The position numbers and the translations under genes were made by a program. DNA of 64,000 nucleotides from Apibacter raozihei (lineage in GTDB: Bacteria; Bacteroidota; Bacteroidia; Flavobacteriales; Weeksellaceae), in NCBI RefSeq assembly GCF_004014855.1, contig NZ_CP034930.1, positions 1,860,001 through 1,924,000 of the forward strand, given 5' to 3'. Positions 18,353-28,022 of this stretch are shown here, piece after piece. Within the stretch, counting starts at the first letter, position 1. The number at the start of each line of letters is the position of its first letter. The notes beneath the pieces were generated by a model. It searched no databases, had not been told where the DNA came from, and saw only the letters and a list, made by a program, of their open reading frames with translations.

Positions 18353-19333
18353 ATGGGAAACCCGTTTAATGAAGCTTTGATTTCTTATATAAGAAATCAT
18401 GTCCCTAAAAATGACGTAGTAAACATACTGATGGATACTTTATGTATTGGAAAAGAAGCGGCTTATAGAAGAATGAGAGGAGAGGTTATATTTACTCTTG
18501 ATGAAGCTGCTAAAATTTCGTATCAGTTAGGAATATCGCTTGATAATATTATTGGTATTTATCACAATAAAAAAGCCGTTTTTGATGTTCAATTGTTTAA
18601 TAATGAAAGTATTCATATTTTTATGAATAGTTATTGTACAACAATAAAAGAATATATTCAGGTTTTTAATAAAATTGAAAATATAAAAAAGTCTAAAGCA
18701 ATATTAGCGTATAATTCGTTACCGTTTGTACTTTATACCCCCTATTCACATATACTTAAATTTAGATTATTTCGATGGATTCATCAGTCAGTAAGTTTAC
18801 AAACTCCCGTTTTTTATTCAACAATAAATTTATCTAAAGAACTACTCACTACGCAAACAAAATACGCTCAAAATTTAGAAACATTAGCATCCACGCATAT
18901 AATACTAGACAAAAATACCTTTACATCTTTTATCATAGAAATTGAATACTTCTATAAACTTAATCTCATAACAGATGAAGAGCTTCTTAGTTTAAAAAAG
19001 GAGCTAAAACAGATGCTTGAAGATATGGAAGAACTTGCAAGGATTGGGAAAAATAAAAAAGGCAACGAGGTTTTAATTTATATATCCAATATTAATTTTG
19101 AAGCCTGTTATTCATATTATGAATTTGAACAATTTCAAGTTAGCCATATGAGAGTGTTTAGTATCAATAGTATTAGCTATCAGGATCCGAAAGTATGTGA
19201 AGCACAGAAAGAATGGATTGAATCATTAAAAAGATATGCAGTATTGATTTCTCAAAGTGGTGAAATTCAAAGAATAGAATTTTTCAAGAGTCAATATGAG
19301 CACGTTGAAAATTTAGGAAAGAAAAAATCTTAA
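18353..19333 (+). CDS. HTH-containing putative transcription regulator, function unknown
   Basis: A 326-residue cytosolic protein. Residues about 15-65 form a helix-turn-helix-like region (LCIGKEAAYRRMRGEVIFTL, then LDEAAKISYQLGISLDNII), in which a small winged or Xre/BetR-like reading head selects DNA. The remaining 250 residues are mostly helical, with many aromatic and basic residues and no recognisable ligand domain. Proteins of this shape are common in Bacteroidota and poorly characterised. It is monocistronic, flanked by AT-rich gaps of 342 and 233 bases, and its targets cannot be read from context. Confidence 0.6.
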   Translation: MGNPFNEALISYIRNHVPKNDVVNILMDTLCIGKEAAYRRMRGEVIFTLDEAAKISYQLGISLDNIIGIYHNKKAVFDVQLFNNESIHIFMNSYCTTIKEYIQVFNKIENIKKSKAILAYNSLPFVLYTPYSHILKFRLFRWIHQSVSLQTPVFYSTINLSKELLTTQTKYAQNLETLASTHIILDKNTFTSFIIEIEYFYKLNLITDEELLSLKKELKQMLEDMEELARIGKNKKGNEVLIYISNINFEACYSYYEFEQFQVSHMRVFSINSISYQDPKVCEAQKEWIESLKRYAVLISQSGEIQRIEFFKSQYEHVENLGKKKS

Positions 19334-19566
19334 ATCTGCTAAAATTTTTTTAAAATTAATACGATAGCTTAACTTATCTTCCAATAAATGAAGATACTTG
19401 CTGAAATTTTCATAAAACGAAAAAATAATCAGTTATAATTCTATAATTAGAAATAAAAAACAAACTATTACACTCATAACGAATCTAATAATTTGATAAA
19501 TTAAGCTATCTTTACATTAATAATATTTACGGCATAATTAACACTAAAAAGCTTTAAATTAAACTA

Positions 19567-20454
19567 TTAATTTTTTTCATTTAATAATTCCTGATACGCA
19601 TTTTTTAAAGCTTCTTCTTCAGAAGGATTAACTTTAGGGAATTTCGGATTCATTTTTTGTAAAGTTTCCTTAATAACAGTTGCCATAATAAGCTGTCCAT
19701 ACGATTTATTGTCACAAGGAATCACATACCAAGGACTCTGAGAGGTTGAAGTATTTTCCAATGCTGAAGTAAAGGCTTCCTGATATTTATCCCAGAACTT
19801 TCTTTCCTTTAAATCTGAAGAAGAAAATTTCCAGTTTTTTTCTTTATTTTCAATTCTTTTAATAAATCTTTTCTTTTGTTCCTCTTTACTGATATTAAGG
19901 AAAAATTTAATCACCTTAGTACCATTATTACACATATATTTTTCAAAATTTTTAATCTCTTTGTAACGAGTAGCAAAAAATTCGTCATTTATATCTTCAA
20001 CGCTGCTAACAGAGGGCAAATTTTCATTTAAAATAAATTCAGGATGAACTTTACAAACAAGAACATTTTCATAATGAGAACGGTTAAATATTCCAATTTT
20101 ACCTTTTTCAGGAAGTTTTAAGATATGTCTCCATAAATAATCATGCTCATATTCCAGTGATGAAGGTGTTTTAAATGCAGAAACCTCAACACCCTGAGGA
20201 TTTACCCCTGTCATTATAGCCCTAATCGAACTATCTTTACCTGCAGCATCAATTCCTTGAAAAATAACAAGTAATGACTGTTTGTTTTCAGCATACAGAA
20301 TATTCTGTAATTCATCTATTTGTTCAACAATTTTACTTAGTTCTTTTTTATTTGATTCTTTATCCTGAAACTTATCGGAAGCTTCAGTACCTATTTTTTT
20401 TATATTCAGCTTATCTCCTTCTTTTACAAGGAATTTTTCTATGTCAATTTCCAT
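19567..20454 (-). CDS. ppk2: Polyphosphate kinase 2 family protein
   Basis: A 295-residue PPK2 enzyme that uses polyphosphate to phosphorylate nucleotides (AMP, ADP or GDP), or the reverse; cytosolic. It has the Walker A motif FQGIDAAGKDSS near residue 65, the lid-region NRSHYENVL near 125, and KFFLNISKEEQKKRF near 182. It is a single PPK2 domain. The class (ADP- or AMP-phosphorylating) cannot be assigned by eye. Its start overlaps the end of glgA by 16 bases, implying coupled translation and a storage/energy operon. Confidence 0.9.
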   Translation of the reverse strand: MEIDIEKFLVKEGDKLNIKKIGTEASDKFQDKESNKKELSKIVEQIDELQNILYAENKQSLLVIFQGIDAAGKDSSIRAIMTGVNPQGVEVSAFKTPSSLEYEHDYLWRHILKLPEKGKIGIFNRSHYENVLVCKVHPEFILNENLPSVSSVEDINDEFFATRYKEIKNFEKYMCNNGTKVIKFFLNISKEEQKKRFIKRIENKEKNWKFSSSDLKERKFWDKYQEAFTSALENTSTSQSPWYVIPCDNKSYGQLIMATVIKETLQKMNPKFPKVNPSEEEALKNAYQELLNEKN

Positions 20455-21875
20455 ATTATTTTTTTGTTTTCAGTTAATTCTTTATATAAATTTATATATT
20501 GTTTTGCTTGGCTAAGCCATGAAAAATCAAGTTTCATCATCCTTTTTCTAAGGACGTGCAATAATCCTTTATCCTGAAAAATTTTTTCAGCTTTGGATAT
20601 GGAAAATAAAATATCATCTAACGAAAAATAAGAAAATTTTATACCATAGCCGTCAGTATCTTCAAAATTTTTTACAGTGTCTTCAAGACCACCTTTATTG
20701 CTTACAATAGGGACAGTTCCATATTTTAAAGAATAAAGCTGCCCTAAACCACAAGGTTCTTCACGTGAAGGCATTAGATAAAAATCTGCACCGGCAAATA
20801 CTTGATGAACTATGCTTTCCTCAAGGGAAGGAATAAAATATAGTCTTTCTTTATTGGATATGTTTAACAACTCTAAACTTCTGGTTATTTCGTAGCCACC
20901 TTTTCCCATAACTATAAAATTTGATTGTAGACCAGTATCAATAACCTTTTCAATCAGATTTTCAAGTACATCTCCACCTTTAGCATTATTCAATTTTCCG
21001 ATAAAAGCAATTAATGGTTTTTTATCATCCAGATTAAATTGTTTACAGAGAGATTTTTTATTTAAAGTTTTGCCTTTCTCAACTTTATTTAGTGAATAAT
21101 TTTCAAAAATCATAGGATCCGTTTCAGGATTCCAGATTGAATCATCAATTCCATTTAATAAGCCGATGCATTTATATCGGTTTATTTGAAAAATATATTC
21201 CAAACCATTTGAATCTAAACATAGTTGATCCATATAATTAGGTGAAACTGTTGTAACCTTATCTGCACAAGATATTCCGGAAGCCATTGAGTTAATCGAA
21301 TTGTTCCATAAAATAAACTTTGTCTGAACCGGATCAAAGGAAGGAAGTTTATTTATTATCTCCAAAGGCATAATTCCTTGAAAAAAAGTATTATGAACCG
21401 TAAATACAACAGGAATATCTTTAAAACAATCGTAAGGCTGAGTATGTTTAATAAAAAATGGAATTAAACCGGTATTATGATCATGACAATGCAGGATATC
21501 AATTTTTCTGTTCCAGGTAATTAACCATTCTAATACACCTAATTGAAAAGCCAGAAATCGAATAGGATCATCATCATATCCATAAACATTTGGACGATCC
21601 AGCAGACTAGGTATATAAATAAAATATAAGTCATGATTTAAACTTACATTTTTATAGACCGAAAAACTTATCTTTTCTTCTTCTAAAAAAAAGCTTCCCT
21701 CATATACGGTGGTCAATTCTTCCGATTGTGTAAAACTATTATCGACAAAAGGAATAACAGTTTGAGTGTCTATATTATATTTTGACTGATATTTTGGTAA
21801 TGCACCAATTACATCAGCTAGACCCCCGTTTTTAATAACCGGATAACATTCAGTACTAATATGTATAACCAGCAT
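20439..21875 (-). CDS. glgA: Glycogen synthase (GT5)
   Basis: A full-length 478-residue GT5 enzyme that transfers glucose from ADP-glucose to a growing alpha-1,4-glucan. It has an N-terminal KNGGLADVIGALPKY loop (KxGGL, substrate binding), LHCHDHNTGLIPF near residue 133 and VFTVHNTFFQG near 160. The C-terminal Rossmann domain has FIGKLNNAKGG near 295 and SREEPCGLGQLYSLKYGT near 370 (the conserved Glu-containing motif). No glgB or glgC is in the window. It lies between a SAM hydrolase gene (97 bases upstream) and ppk2 (overlapping). Contrast the truncated GT5-like protein at 6425. Confidence 0.93.
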   Translation of the reverse strand: MLVIHISTECYPVIKNGGLADVIGALPKYQSKYNIDTQTVIPFVDNSFTQSEELTTVYEGSFFLEEEKISFSVYKNVSLNHDLYFIYIPSLLDRPNVYGYDDDPIRFLAFQLGVLEWLITWNRKIDILHCHDHNTGLIPFFIKHTQPYDCFKDIPVVFTVHNTFFQGIMPLEIINKLPSFDPVQTKFILWNNSINSMASGISCADKVTTVSPNYMDQLCLDSNGLEYIFQINRYKCIGLLNGIDDSIWNPETDPMIFENYSLNKVEKGKTLNKKSLCKQFNLDDKKPLIAFIGKLNNAKGGDVLENLIEKVIDTGLQSNFIVMGKGGYEITRSLELLNISNKERLYFIPSLEESIVHQVFAGADFYLMPSREEPCGLGQLYSLKYGTVPIVSNKGGLEDTVKNFEDTDGYGIKFSYFSLDDILFSISKAEKIFQDKGLLHVLRKRMMKLDFSWLSQAKQYINLYKELTENKKIIWKLT

Positions 21876-21972
21876 ACCCTATTTATTCATACATTTATGC
21901 TAATATAGATAAAAAAATAATTAGAATTTAGATAACATAAACAATTTATAAATTTTTAACATTTATATAAAT

Positions 21973-22797
21973 TTATGAAAAAACAATTCTGATATTTGTG
22001 CCAATATCAAGTCCCATTAAAGAACTTGCACCTCCTACAGTTCGTAAATTGCTTTTATACATAGATATTTGTAAATAATCTGAAGAATTGAAAATGGCCA
22101 GAGCTTTCCCGTGGTATCTGTTTTCTTCCGATTCAGCATCTAGGATATCCGTATATTTATTTACAATTTCAGTAAATTCAACATTTCTTGCAAATAAAGT
22201 AAATTTTCTGTTCTTTCCGAACTGTCTGAATTGTTCCTTAGAAATATTTGTAATAGCATTGCCATAATTGTCAATATAAATAACCATACCTGATAATGAA
22301 GAATCTTCACTTTTTTCTACAGGTTTAGGTTGAGTCAGTTTTTTATATTCAGCAATCTTTCTACCCACTAAATCTAGCGTTCCTCCTCTAGCCAGATGAC
22401 AGGCAACAGGAACAAAAATATCTTTTATAAGAAAACGAATTTCCTCATATTTGTTAATTGTTATTTCTACCAATTGATCCGGTATGAACTCACTATCAAG
22501 CAATGAAAGTATTCCATTGTCATTACAGATAAAAAAGTGACCATTCATCTCCGCAGCAATAGGTTTAACAAAAGGAGAAGGCAAAGCATCAACACCTATA
22601 ATATGTATGGTTCCTTCCGGAAAATCTTTATATGAGTTTTTTAGAATATAAGCGGTTTGAATAAGATCAAAAGGCATAATCTGATGAGATATATCCACTA
22701 AGGTAACCTCAGAAAGCTGACTATATACGGCCCCTTTAATTGAAGGCACATGAAAGTCGTCTAATCCAAAATCGGTTGTGAGTGTTATTATTCCCAT
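21973..22797 (-). CDS. SAM hydroxide adenosyltransferase (SAM-dependent chlorinase/fluorinase family)
   Basis: A 274-residue DUF62 protein. Characterised non-halogenating members hydrolyse S-adenosylmethionine to adenosine and methionine. Visible features are the N-terminal TLTTDFGLDDFHV (conserved Asp residues that bind ribose), IIGVDALPSP near 67, ICNDNGILSLL near 91, and YIDNYGNAITNI near 172 in the C-terminal barrel. The short loop typical of the halogenase is not apparent, so I prefer the hydroxide (hydrolase) class. It is head-to-head with phoH. Confidence 0.85.
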   Translation of the reverse strand: MGIITLTTDFGLDDFHVPSIKGAVYSQLSEVTLVDISHQIMPFDLIQTAYILKNSYKDFPEGTIHIIGVDALPSPFVKPIAAEMNGHFFICNDNGILSLLDSEFIPDQLVEITINKYEEIRFLIKDIFVPVACHLARGGTLDLVGRKIAEYKKLTQPKPVEKSEDSSLSGMVIYIDNYGNAITNISKEQFRQFGKNRKFTLFARNVEFTEIVNKYTDILDAESEENRYHGKALAIFNSSDYLQISMYKSNLRTVGGASSLMGLDIGTNIRIVFS

Positions 22798-22813
22798 ATT
22801 TTTATCTCTAACA

Positions 22814-22834
22814 CAAAGTTATTGCTTATTTTTG
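22814..22834. promoter_or_regulatory. Back-to-back -7 boxes for SAM hydrolase (minus) and phoH (plus)
   Basis: CAAAGTTA (22814-22821) reads as TAACTTTG toward the minus-strand gene. TATTTTTG (22827-22834) points to phoH. The boxes are only 5 bases apart, so polymerase occupancy at one may exclude the other. No clear -33 elements. Confidence 0.5.
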
Positions 22835-22862
22835 TTTTGTAAAATTTTAAAACCGGTAAAAT

Positions 22863-23813
22863 TTGAATCAATTACAAATCATATTAGAAGGAGTAGATCT
22901 GAAAATATTCTATGGTGAGTATAATCAGAATTTTAAGTTATTAGTAAACCATTTTCCAAAATTGAAAATAACGGGAAGAGATCAAATAATTTCAGTTTCT
23001 GGAAGTGATGAAGATATCGCTATTTTTGAAAGAAAAGTTAAAGAAATTACAGATTATATTAATAAATATAATAAGTTAAATGACTTTGCTATGGAAGGAA
23101 TATTAAACAGATCCGATTTAATTAAAATAGCTGATAATGAAGATGATGTAATTGTTCATGGAATAGGAGGTAAATTAATACGTGCTAAATCAGAAAATTT
23201 AAAGAAACTGGTAGATTTAGTTGATAAAAATGACATGGTTTTTGCTGTTGGCCCTGCCGGGACAGGAAAGACTTATACTAGCGTGGCACTTGCAGTAAGA
23301 GCTTTAAAAAATAAAGAAGTAAAAAGATTAATTCTTACTCGTCCGGCTGTAGAAGCAGGTGAAAGTCTGGGATTTCTTCCCGGAGATTTAAAAGAAAAAT
23401 TAGATCCCTATCTTCAACCACTATATGATGCCCTTAAAGATATGATAAGCCACGAAAAGCTCGCATCATACCTTGATAAAGGTATCATTGAAATAGCACC
23501 TCTGGCATTTATGAGAGGAAGAACTCTGGACGATGCATTTGTTATATTAGATGAAGCTCAGAATACAACACATTTACAGATGAAAATGTTTTTAACTCGT
23601 ATGGGAGAAAATGCAAAGTTTATCATTACTGGAGATCCGGGTCAAATAGATTTGCTTAAACAACAAAAATCAGGATTGAAAGAAGCTATAGTTTTACTAA
23701 AAAATGTTAAAGGTATAGGATTTATTAAGCTCACTGAAATGGATGTGGTAAGGCATAAACTCGTAAAGAAAATATTGGAAGCTTATCATAAGCAGGAAGA
23801 AATTAACGAATAA
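22863..23813 (+). CDS. phoH: PhoH-family ATPase, likely TTG start
   Basis: A 316-residue PhoH-like P-loop ATPase with a short N-terminal KH-like/RNA-binding region. Walker A is VGPAGTGKTYTS near residue 128, Walker B FVILDEAQNTT near 226, and the sensor segment is ITGDPGQIDLL near 256. The first in-frame ATG falls far inside the conserved N-terminus. The TTG at 22863, giving MNQLQIILEGVDLK as in flavobacterial PhoH proteins, is therefore chosen. Likely roles are RNA metabolism or phosphate/stress response; the exact function is unsettled for the family. Confidence 0.9.
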   Translation: MNQLQIILEGVDLKIFYGEYNQNFKLLVNHFPKLKITGRDQIISVSGSDEDIAIFERKVKEITDYINKYNKLNDFAMEGILNRSDLIKIADNEDDVIVHGIGGKLIRAKSENLKKLVDLVDKNDMVFAVGPAGTGKTYTSVALAVRALKNKEVKRLILTRPAVEAGESLGFLPGDLKEKLDPYLQPLYDALKDMISHEKLASYLDKGIIEIAPLAFMRGRTLDDAFVILDEAQNTTHLQMKMFLTRMGENAKFIITGDPGQIDLLKQQKSGLKEAIVLLKNVKGIGFIKLTEMDVVRHKLVKKILEAYHKQEEINE

Positions 23814-24028
23814 AAATAGTGTAAATAATAAATTTGATTTTTTACCTACATTAGGTAACAATTTTCACTTTCATCTGTATTGCCTAAAAATGATTTTTAT
23901 TAAATAAAATAATAAAAATTACAACTCCCCTTTTATTAATCCATATAAGTAATTAAAAAAATAGTACACGTTATTTTAGTACTAATTTTAAAATATGATT
24001 ATATTTAGTTTATATAAAAGCTAAAAAA

Positions 24029-24589
24029 ATGGGAGAGTCTTTAAATGCAATTCGTAATCGGCCCCGTTTTAAAATTAAAACAACATTAACTCCGGAAGAG
24101 TTTACAGAGCAGTTAAAAAAATATAAGGAAAGCAGAATTTGTGAAGTGGAAAGTGAAGGGCAAAAATTTTCATTCAAAATAACTTCTCAGGAAACTTATA
24201 TTGAAGTTTTAACTCCAGATGATCCTGTCTGGAAACCAAGACTGACTTTAAGGGCAGAAGAAGAACCCGGAGAATGTACGTATATTAGGGGGATATTTGG
24301 TCCAAGGCCGTCTGTCTGGACACTTTTTATGTTTTTATATATAGGTTTAGGAACAACATTAATAACTTTAGGATGTCTTTATTACTCTATGCATTTAGCA
24401 AAAAGTAAAAATGATGAAGATTTTAACTGGGTTGGAATTGCCTCAATATTTTGCATTATCGGTTTAATTATTACCTATGCTGCTGTTAAATTAGGACAAA
24501 TTAAATCCAGAAAACAAATGCAGCAATTAAGGAAATTTGCTGAAAATGTTGTGCTTAAGTTTGAACAAGAAGAAGATATAAAAAATTAA
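24029..24589 (+). CDS. Hypothetical two-TM membrane protein
   Basis: 186 residues that I do not recognise. Residues 1-95 are polar and beta-rich, with no signal peptide. Two hydrophobic helices follow (about 97-120, VWTLFMFLYIGLGTTLITLG, and about 133-153, WVGIASIFCIIGLIITYAAV), then a basic amphipathic tail (KSRKQMQQLRKF). Both ends should lie on the same, probably cytosolic, side. Its last four bases overlap the convergent cmk stop. It is preceded by a 215-base gap in which I see no clear promoter. Confidence 0.7.
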   Translation: MGESLNAIRNRPRFKIKTTLTPEEFTEQLKKYKESRICEVESEGQKFSFKITSQETYIEVLTPDDPVWKPRLTLRAEEEPGECTYIRGIFGPRPSVWTLFMFLYIGLGTTLITLGCLYYSMHLAKSKNDEDFNWVGIASIFCIIGLIITYAAVKLGQIKSRKQMQQLRKFAENVVLKFEQEEDIKN

Positions 24590-25284
24590 ATATTCAATTT
24601 TTCATGAATGATGTCTACAATTTTAGAATAAGTTTCTTGCTTACTTAATTCTGAATTGTCTATCAAATAAGCATCAAAAGCTTTTTTTAAGGGTGCAATG
24701 TCTCTGTTTTCATCAATAAAATCCCTTTGTTTTAGATTTTCAGTAACCTCTTCAAGAGTAATGGAGCTTTTTTTGTTTTGAAATTCTAAAAAGCGTCTTG
24801 CAGCCCGGACCTCAACACTGGCTGTAATAAAAAATTTTAGATCTGCGTTAGGAAAAACTACAGTTCCAATATCTCTTCCATCCATAACAATACCTCCAAC
24901 ATTACCTATTTTTCTTTGTTGATCAACTAAAAAAGTACGTATTTCGGCAACTTTAGCAACAGATGAAACCTGTTCGGAAACTTGCATATCACGAATTTCT
25001 GATTCAACATTCTTCTGATTCAGATAGGTTTCGTTTTCTTTTGTTTCCGGATTAAATTTGAAGTTTATCTGAATTAAATTTAAATGTTTAATTAATTCAC
25101 TTACATCAATAGAGTTTCCTTTATAATAATTTTCAATACCATAAAGAGTTACCGCCCTGTACATGGCACCGGTATCAATATGTTTCCATCCAAATTCTTT
25201 AGCAAGCATTTTGGCGTAAGTACTCTTTCCTGTAGAAGAATAACCATCAATAGCAATAATATATTTGTCTATATCTTTTTTCAT
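24586..25284 (-). CDS. cmk: Cytidylate kinase
   Basis: Phosphorylates CMP and dCMP with ATP; cytosolic. 232 residues. It has the P-loop DGYSSTGKST (residues 14-23), the CMP-binding segment HIDTGAMYRAVTLY near 36, MDGRDIGTVVFP near 154 and the LID-region KQRDFIDENRD near 205. The immediate upstream neighbour is porQ (11 bases), the conserved flavobacterial order, so the two are probably cotranscribed. Confidence 0.95.
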   Translation of the reverse strand: MKKDIDKYIIAIDGYSSTGKSTYAKMLAKEFGWKHIDTGAMYRAVTLYGIENYYKGNSIDVSELIKHLNLIQINFKFNPETKENETYLNQKNVESEIRDMQVSEQVSSVAKVAEIRTFLVDQQRKIGNVGGIVMDGRDIGTVVFPNADLKFFITASVEVRAARRFLEFQNKKSSITLEEVTENLKQRDFIDENRDIAPLKKAFDAYLIDNSELSKQETYSKIVDIIHEKLNI

Positions 25285-25295
25285 ATTATAGTAAG

Positions 25296-26303
25296 TTACC
25301 AGTCGTATCTGGGAGCAAGTAAATTTTCTATGTCTATACGAAGACCAAAAGTATGAGTATTCCCAGCAGCATTGTACCTGCCCCAGGCATAATCTAAACG
25401 GAAATAAGAAAATTTTATTCCAAAACCAGCAGTAATACCAGCAAAGGATCTTTGATCAGCGATAGCTAATTCATTTCCTCTTTTAAAATTGTATCCTGCT
25501 CTTAAATTAAATCCAGCTTCAGGGAACAATTCTGCCCCTATAGAAACGTGATCTATAATTTTACGTCCAACTCCTACTTTCTGTCCATTTTTATCTGTAG
25601 GAGAAGATATATTGAATTTTTGTAAATCATGTAACGTAACGTTTAGTTCCAGAGGAATTCTTTCAAATCTCTGAGAAATTCCCAGATTAGCCTGAATAGG
25701 TAATTTTTCCCTTCTATCGTTATAATACGTTAATTGCTTACCAAAGTTACGCACTACGGCAGAAACGGTTGTGTAATAATCAATATCATGAAAAACAACT
25801 CCAATGTCAGCTAAAATAGCAGAAGAACTATATCTTTCAATTTTGCTGGTTACATAAGAAAGATTACCTCCAACTGTAAAAAAATCAGAAATTCGATAAG
25901 CATAGCCCAATGTTACAGCAGCATCGTTAGCGGAAAAATTTCCGGTTGCAATTCCTGATTCATCAGCTCCTTTTAAATCACCATAATCTATATATCTACC
26001 ATGAACAGCAAAAAAATGTTCGCTTTCCTCTGGATTAAATACATAAGAAAGTGAGCCTGATTTTACTCCTGCTAAATATGAAGAATAATTAAGTCCGGCC
26101 TGATTATGCATGCGTTCGTTCATCATTGCAGGATTAAACATGGCCATATTAGGATCGTTATCCCATGACGAATTAGCATTACCACCTAAAGCAGATTGTC
26201 TTGCAGATACAGTCATATTCATAAATGTATAAATTTCCTCTCCCATCTGAGCATAAGAATATGAGTAGAAGCTAATAAATATGAATAAGGTTAATCTTTT
26301 CAT
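25296..26303 (-). CDS. porQ: Type IX secretion system protein PorQ
   Basis: A 335-residue outer-membrane-type protein with signal peptide (MKRLTLFIFISFYSYSYAQ). The PorV/PorQ-type start of the mature chain is clear: FMNMTVSARQSALGGNANSSW, followed by NMAMFNPAMM and repeated beta-barrel strands to the end. In Porphyromonas and Flavobacterium, PorQ works with PorZ in the attachment complex of T9SS for surface anchoring of cargo. No T9SS cargo with a clear C-terminal sorting domain was recognised in the window. It sits directly upstream of cmk. Confidence 0.9.
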   Translation of the reverse strand: MKRLTLFIFISFYSYSYAQMGEEIYTFMNMTVSARQSALGGNANSSWDNDPNMAMFNPAMMNERMHNQAGLNYSSYLAGVKSGSLSYVFNPEESEHFFAVHGRYIDYGDLKGADESGIATGNFSANDAAVTLGYAYRISDFFTVGGNLSYVTSKIERYSSSAILADIGVVFHDIDYYTTVSAVVRNFGKQLTYYNDRREKLPIQANLGISQRFERIPLELNVTLHDLQKFNISSPTDKNGQKVGVGRKIIDHVSIGAELFPEAGFNLRAGYNFKRGNELAIADQRSFAGITAGFGIKFSYFRLDYAWGRYNAAGNTHTFGLRIDIENLLAPRYDW

Positions 26304-26382
26304 TTATCTGATATAACTACAGAAATAATGCAGTATATAAGTTATAAACTAATTTTTTTTTAAGTTATTATTCATTAAAATA

Positions 26383-27774
26383 TCAATATCCTAAAAGATT
26401 TAGAATTTCCTTATAAGTTTGCTCTTCTCGGAATACTTCATAGGTAAACTCTCCATCTTTATTTCTGTTTATAAGAATATGTTTCGGTTGAGGTACCAAG
26501 CAATGGTGAACACCACCAAAACCGCTGATAGCATCTTGATAAGCCCCTGTATTAAAGAAACCAATATATAATGGTTTATCTTCACTATAAATAGGAAGAT
26601 ATATGGCGTTAACATGTTGTTCAGAATTGTAATAATCATCACTATCACAAGTGAGCCCTCCAAGAAAAACTCTCTCATACGAATCTTCCCATCGGTTGAC
26701 AGGGAGCATCAAAAATCTTCTCGAAATAGCCCAGGAGTCTGGAAGAGTGGTCATGAAAGAACTATTGATCATGTTCCATTTTTCTCTGTCATTCTGCCTT
26801 TTCTGGTTCAGTATTTTATAAACGATTCCACCGCTTTCACCGACTGTATAGGAACCGAATTCAGTATAAATAGTAGGTTCTTCAACACCTTCTTCCTCAC
26901 AAAATTTCTTAATTTGATAAACAATTTCATTAATCATATAATAATAATCGTATTCAAAATTTAATGACGTTTTAATAGGAAAACCACCACCTATATTTAA
27001 AGAATCTACTTCCGGAGCAATTTTTTTCAAACGTGCATACACTCGTAGACATTTATACAATTCATTCCAGTAATACGAAGTATCTTTAATTCCCGTATTA
27101 ATGAAAAAATGCAGCATTTTTAATCGCGCATGCGGATGATTTTGAATTTTTTGCGCATAAAAAGGAACAATATCTTTATAACCAATTCCTAAACGTGAAG
27201 TATAAAACTCAAATTTAGGTTCTTCTTCAGAAGCAATTCTGATTCCTACATTAAAATTAGTATCAATACTGTCTGAAAGAAGATCAAGTTCACGGAAATT
27301 ATCTAATACAGGAATAATATGGGAAAATCCATTATTAATCATTTCAGAAATAATCTGCAAATATTCATCGGTTTTAAAACCATTACATATAACTTCTATA
27401 TCTTGTGTAACCTTTCCTTTTTCATACATACGACGTATGATTTCCATGTCATTAGAAAAAGAAGTTTCTATGCTTATTTTATTTTTTAAAGCTTCATCCA
27501 GTATAAATGAAAAATGGCTGGATTTGGTGCAATAACAATATCGATAATCGTTTTTATAATCGTTCTCTTTGAAAGCCTTTTTAAACCAACGTTTAGTTTG
27601 TTGTATATTTTGTGATATCTTGGGGAGATATGTAAACTTAAAAGGAGTTCCGAATTTTTCAATTAGTTCCATTAAAGGGATTTCATGAAAGAATAAATTT
27701 CCATCTTCGACTTTGAACTCTGGCTGAGGAAAATCAAAAGTCTGCTGGATTAAATCATGGTATTTTATTTTCAT
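26383..27774 (-). CDS. speA: Biosynthetic-type arginine decarboxylase (fold III PLP enzyme)
   Basis: 463 residues. The start at 27774 (MKIKYHDLIQQTF) is preferred over an upstream frame that adds a Cys/Phe-rich stub. It resembles the shortened arginine decarboxylases of Bacteroidota. The PLP-lysine region is YCYCTKSSHFSF near residue 85. Further features are HFFINTGIKDTSYYW near 218, SLNIGGGFPIKTS near 258 and the active-site CDSDDYY region near 382. It probably converts arginine to agmatine for polyamine synthesis. Ornithine or diaminopimelate decarboxylase activity cannot be excluded from sequence alone. It stands alone between porQ and dapF. Confidence 0.85.
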   Translation of the reverse strand: MKIKYHDLIQQTFDFPQPEFKVEDGNLFFHEIPLMELIEKFGTPFKFTYLPKISQNIQQTKRWFKKAFKENDYKNDYRYCYCTKSSHFSFILDEALKNKISIETSFSNDMEIIRRMYEKGKVTQDIEVICNGFKTDEYLQIISEMINNGFSHIIPVLDNFRELDLLSDSIDTNFNVGIRIASEEEPKFEFYTSRLGIGYKDIVPFYAQKIQNHPHARLKMLHFFINTGIKDTSYYWNELYKCLRVYARLKKIAPEVDSLNIGGGFPIKTSLNFEYDYYYMINEIVYQIKKFCEEEGVEEPTIYTEFGSYTVGESGGIVYKILNQKRQNDREKWNMINSSFMTTLPDSWAISRRFLMLPVNRWEDSYERVFLGGLTCDSDDYYNSEQHVNAIYLPIYSEDKPLYIGFFNTGAYQDAISGFGGVHHCLVPQPKHILINRNKDGEFTYEVFREEQTYKEILNLLGY

Positions 27775-28022
27775 TTTATAATTGCAAAAAAGTTCAAAGC
27801 ACAAATATCTTTAAAAATATTAGTAAAATGGATAGTTTTTTGTTAAAATAAATCATAGCCTAAAAAAAAGTTTTTATCGCTTAAGTAATTGCGGGTTTCA
27901 GGCTTTTTACAAAATCCTTTCATACCTTTAATAAAGGCTGAAATCTTAAAAAACTAACCAGTTAATCTTGTTTTTACTATTAGAAACTATTCAGAAGATT
28001 ATGATATAGAAAATAATAATAA

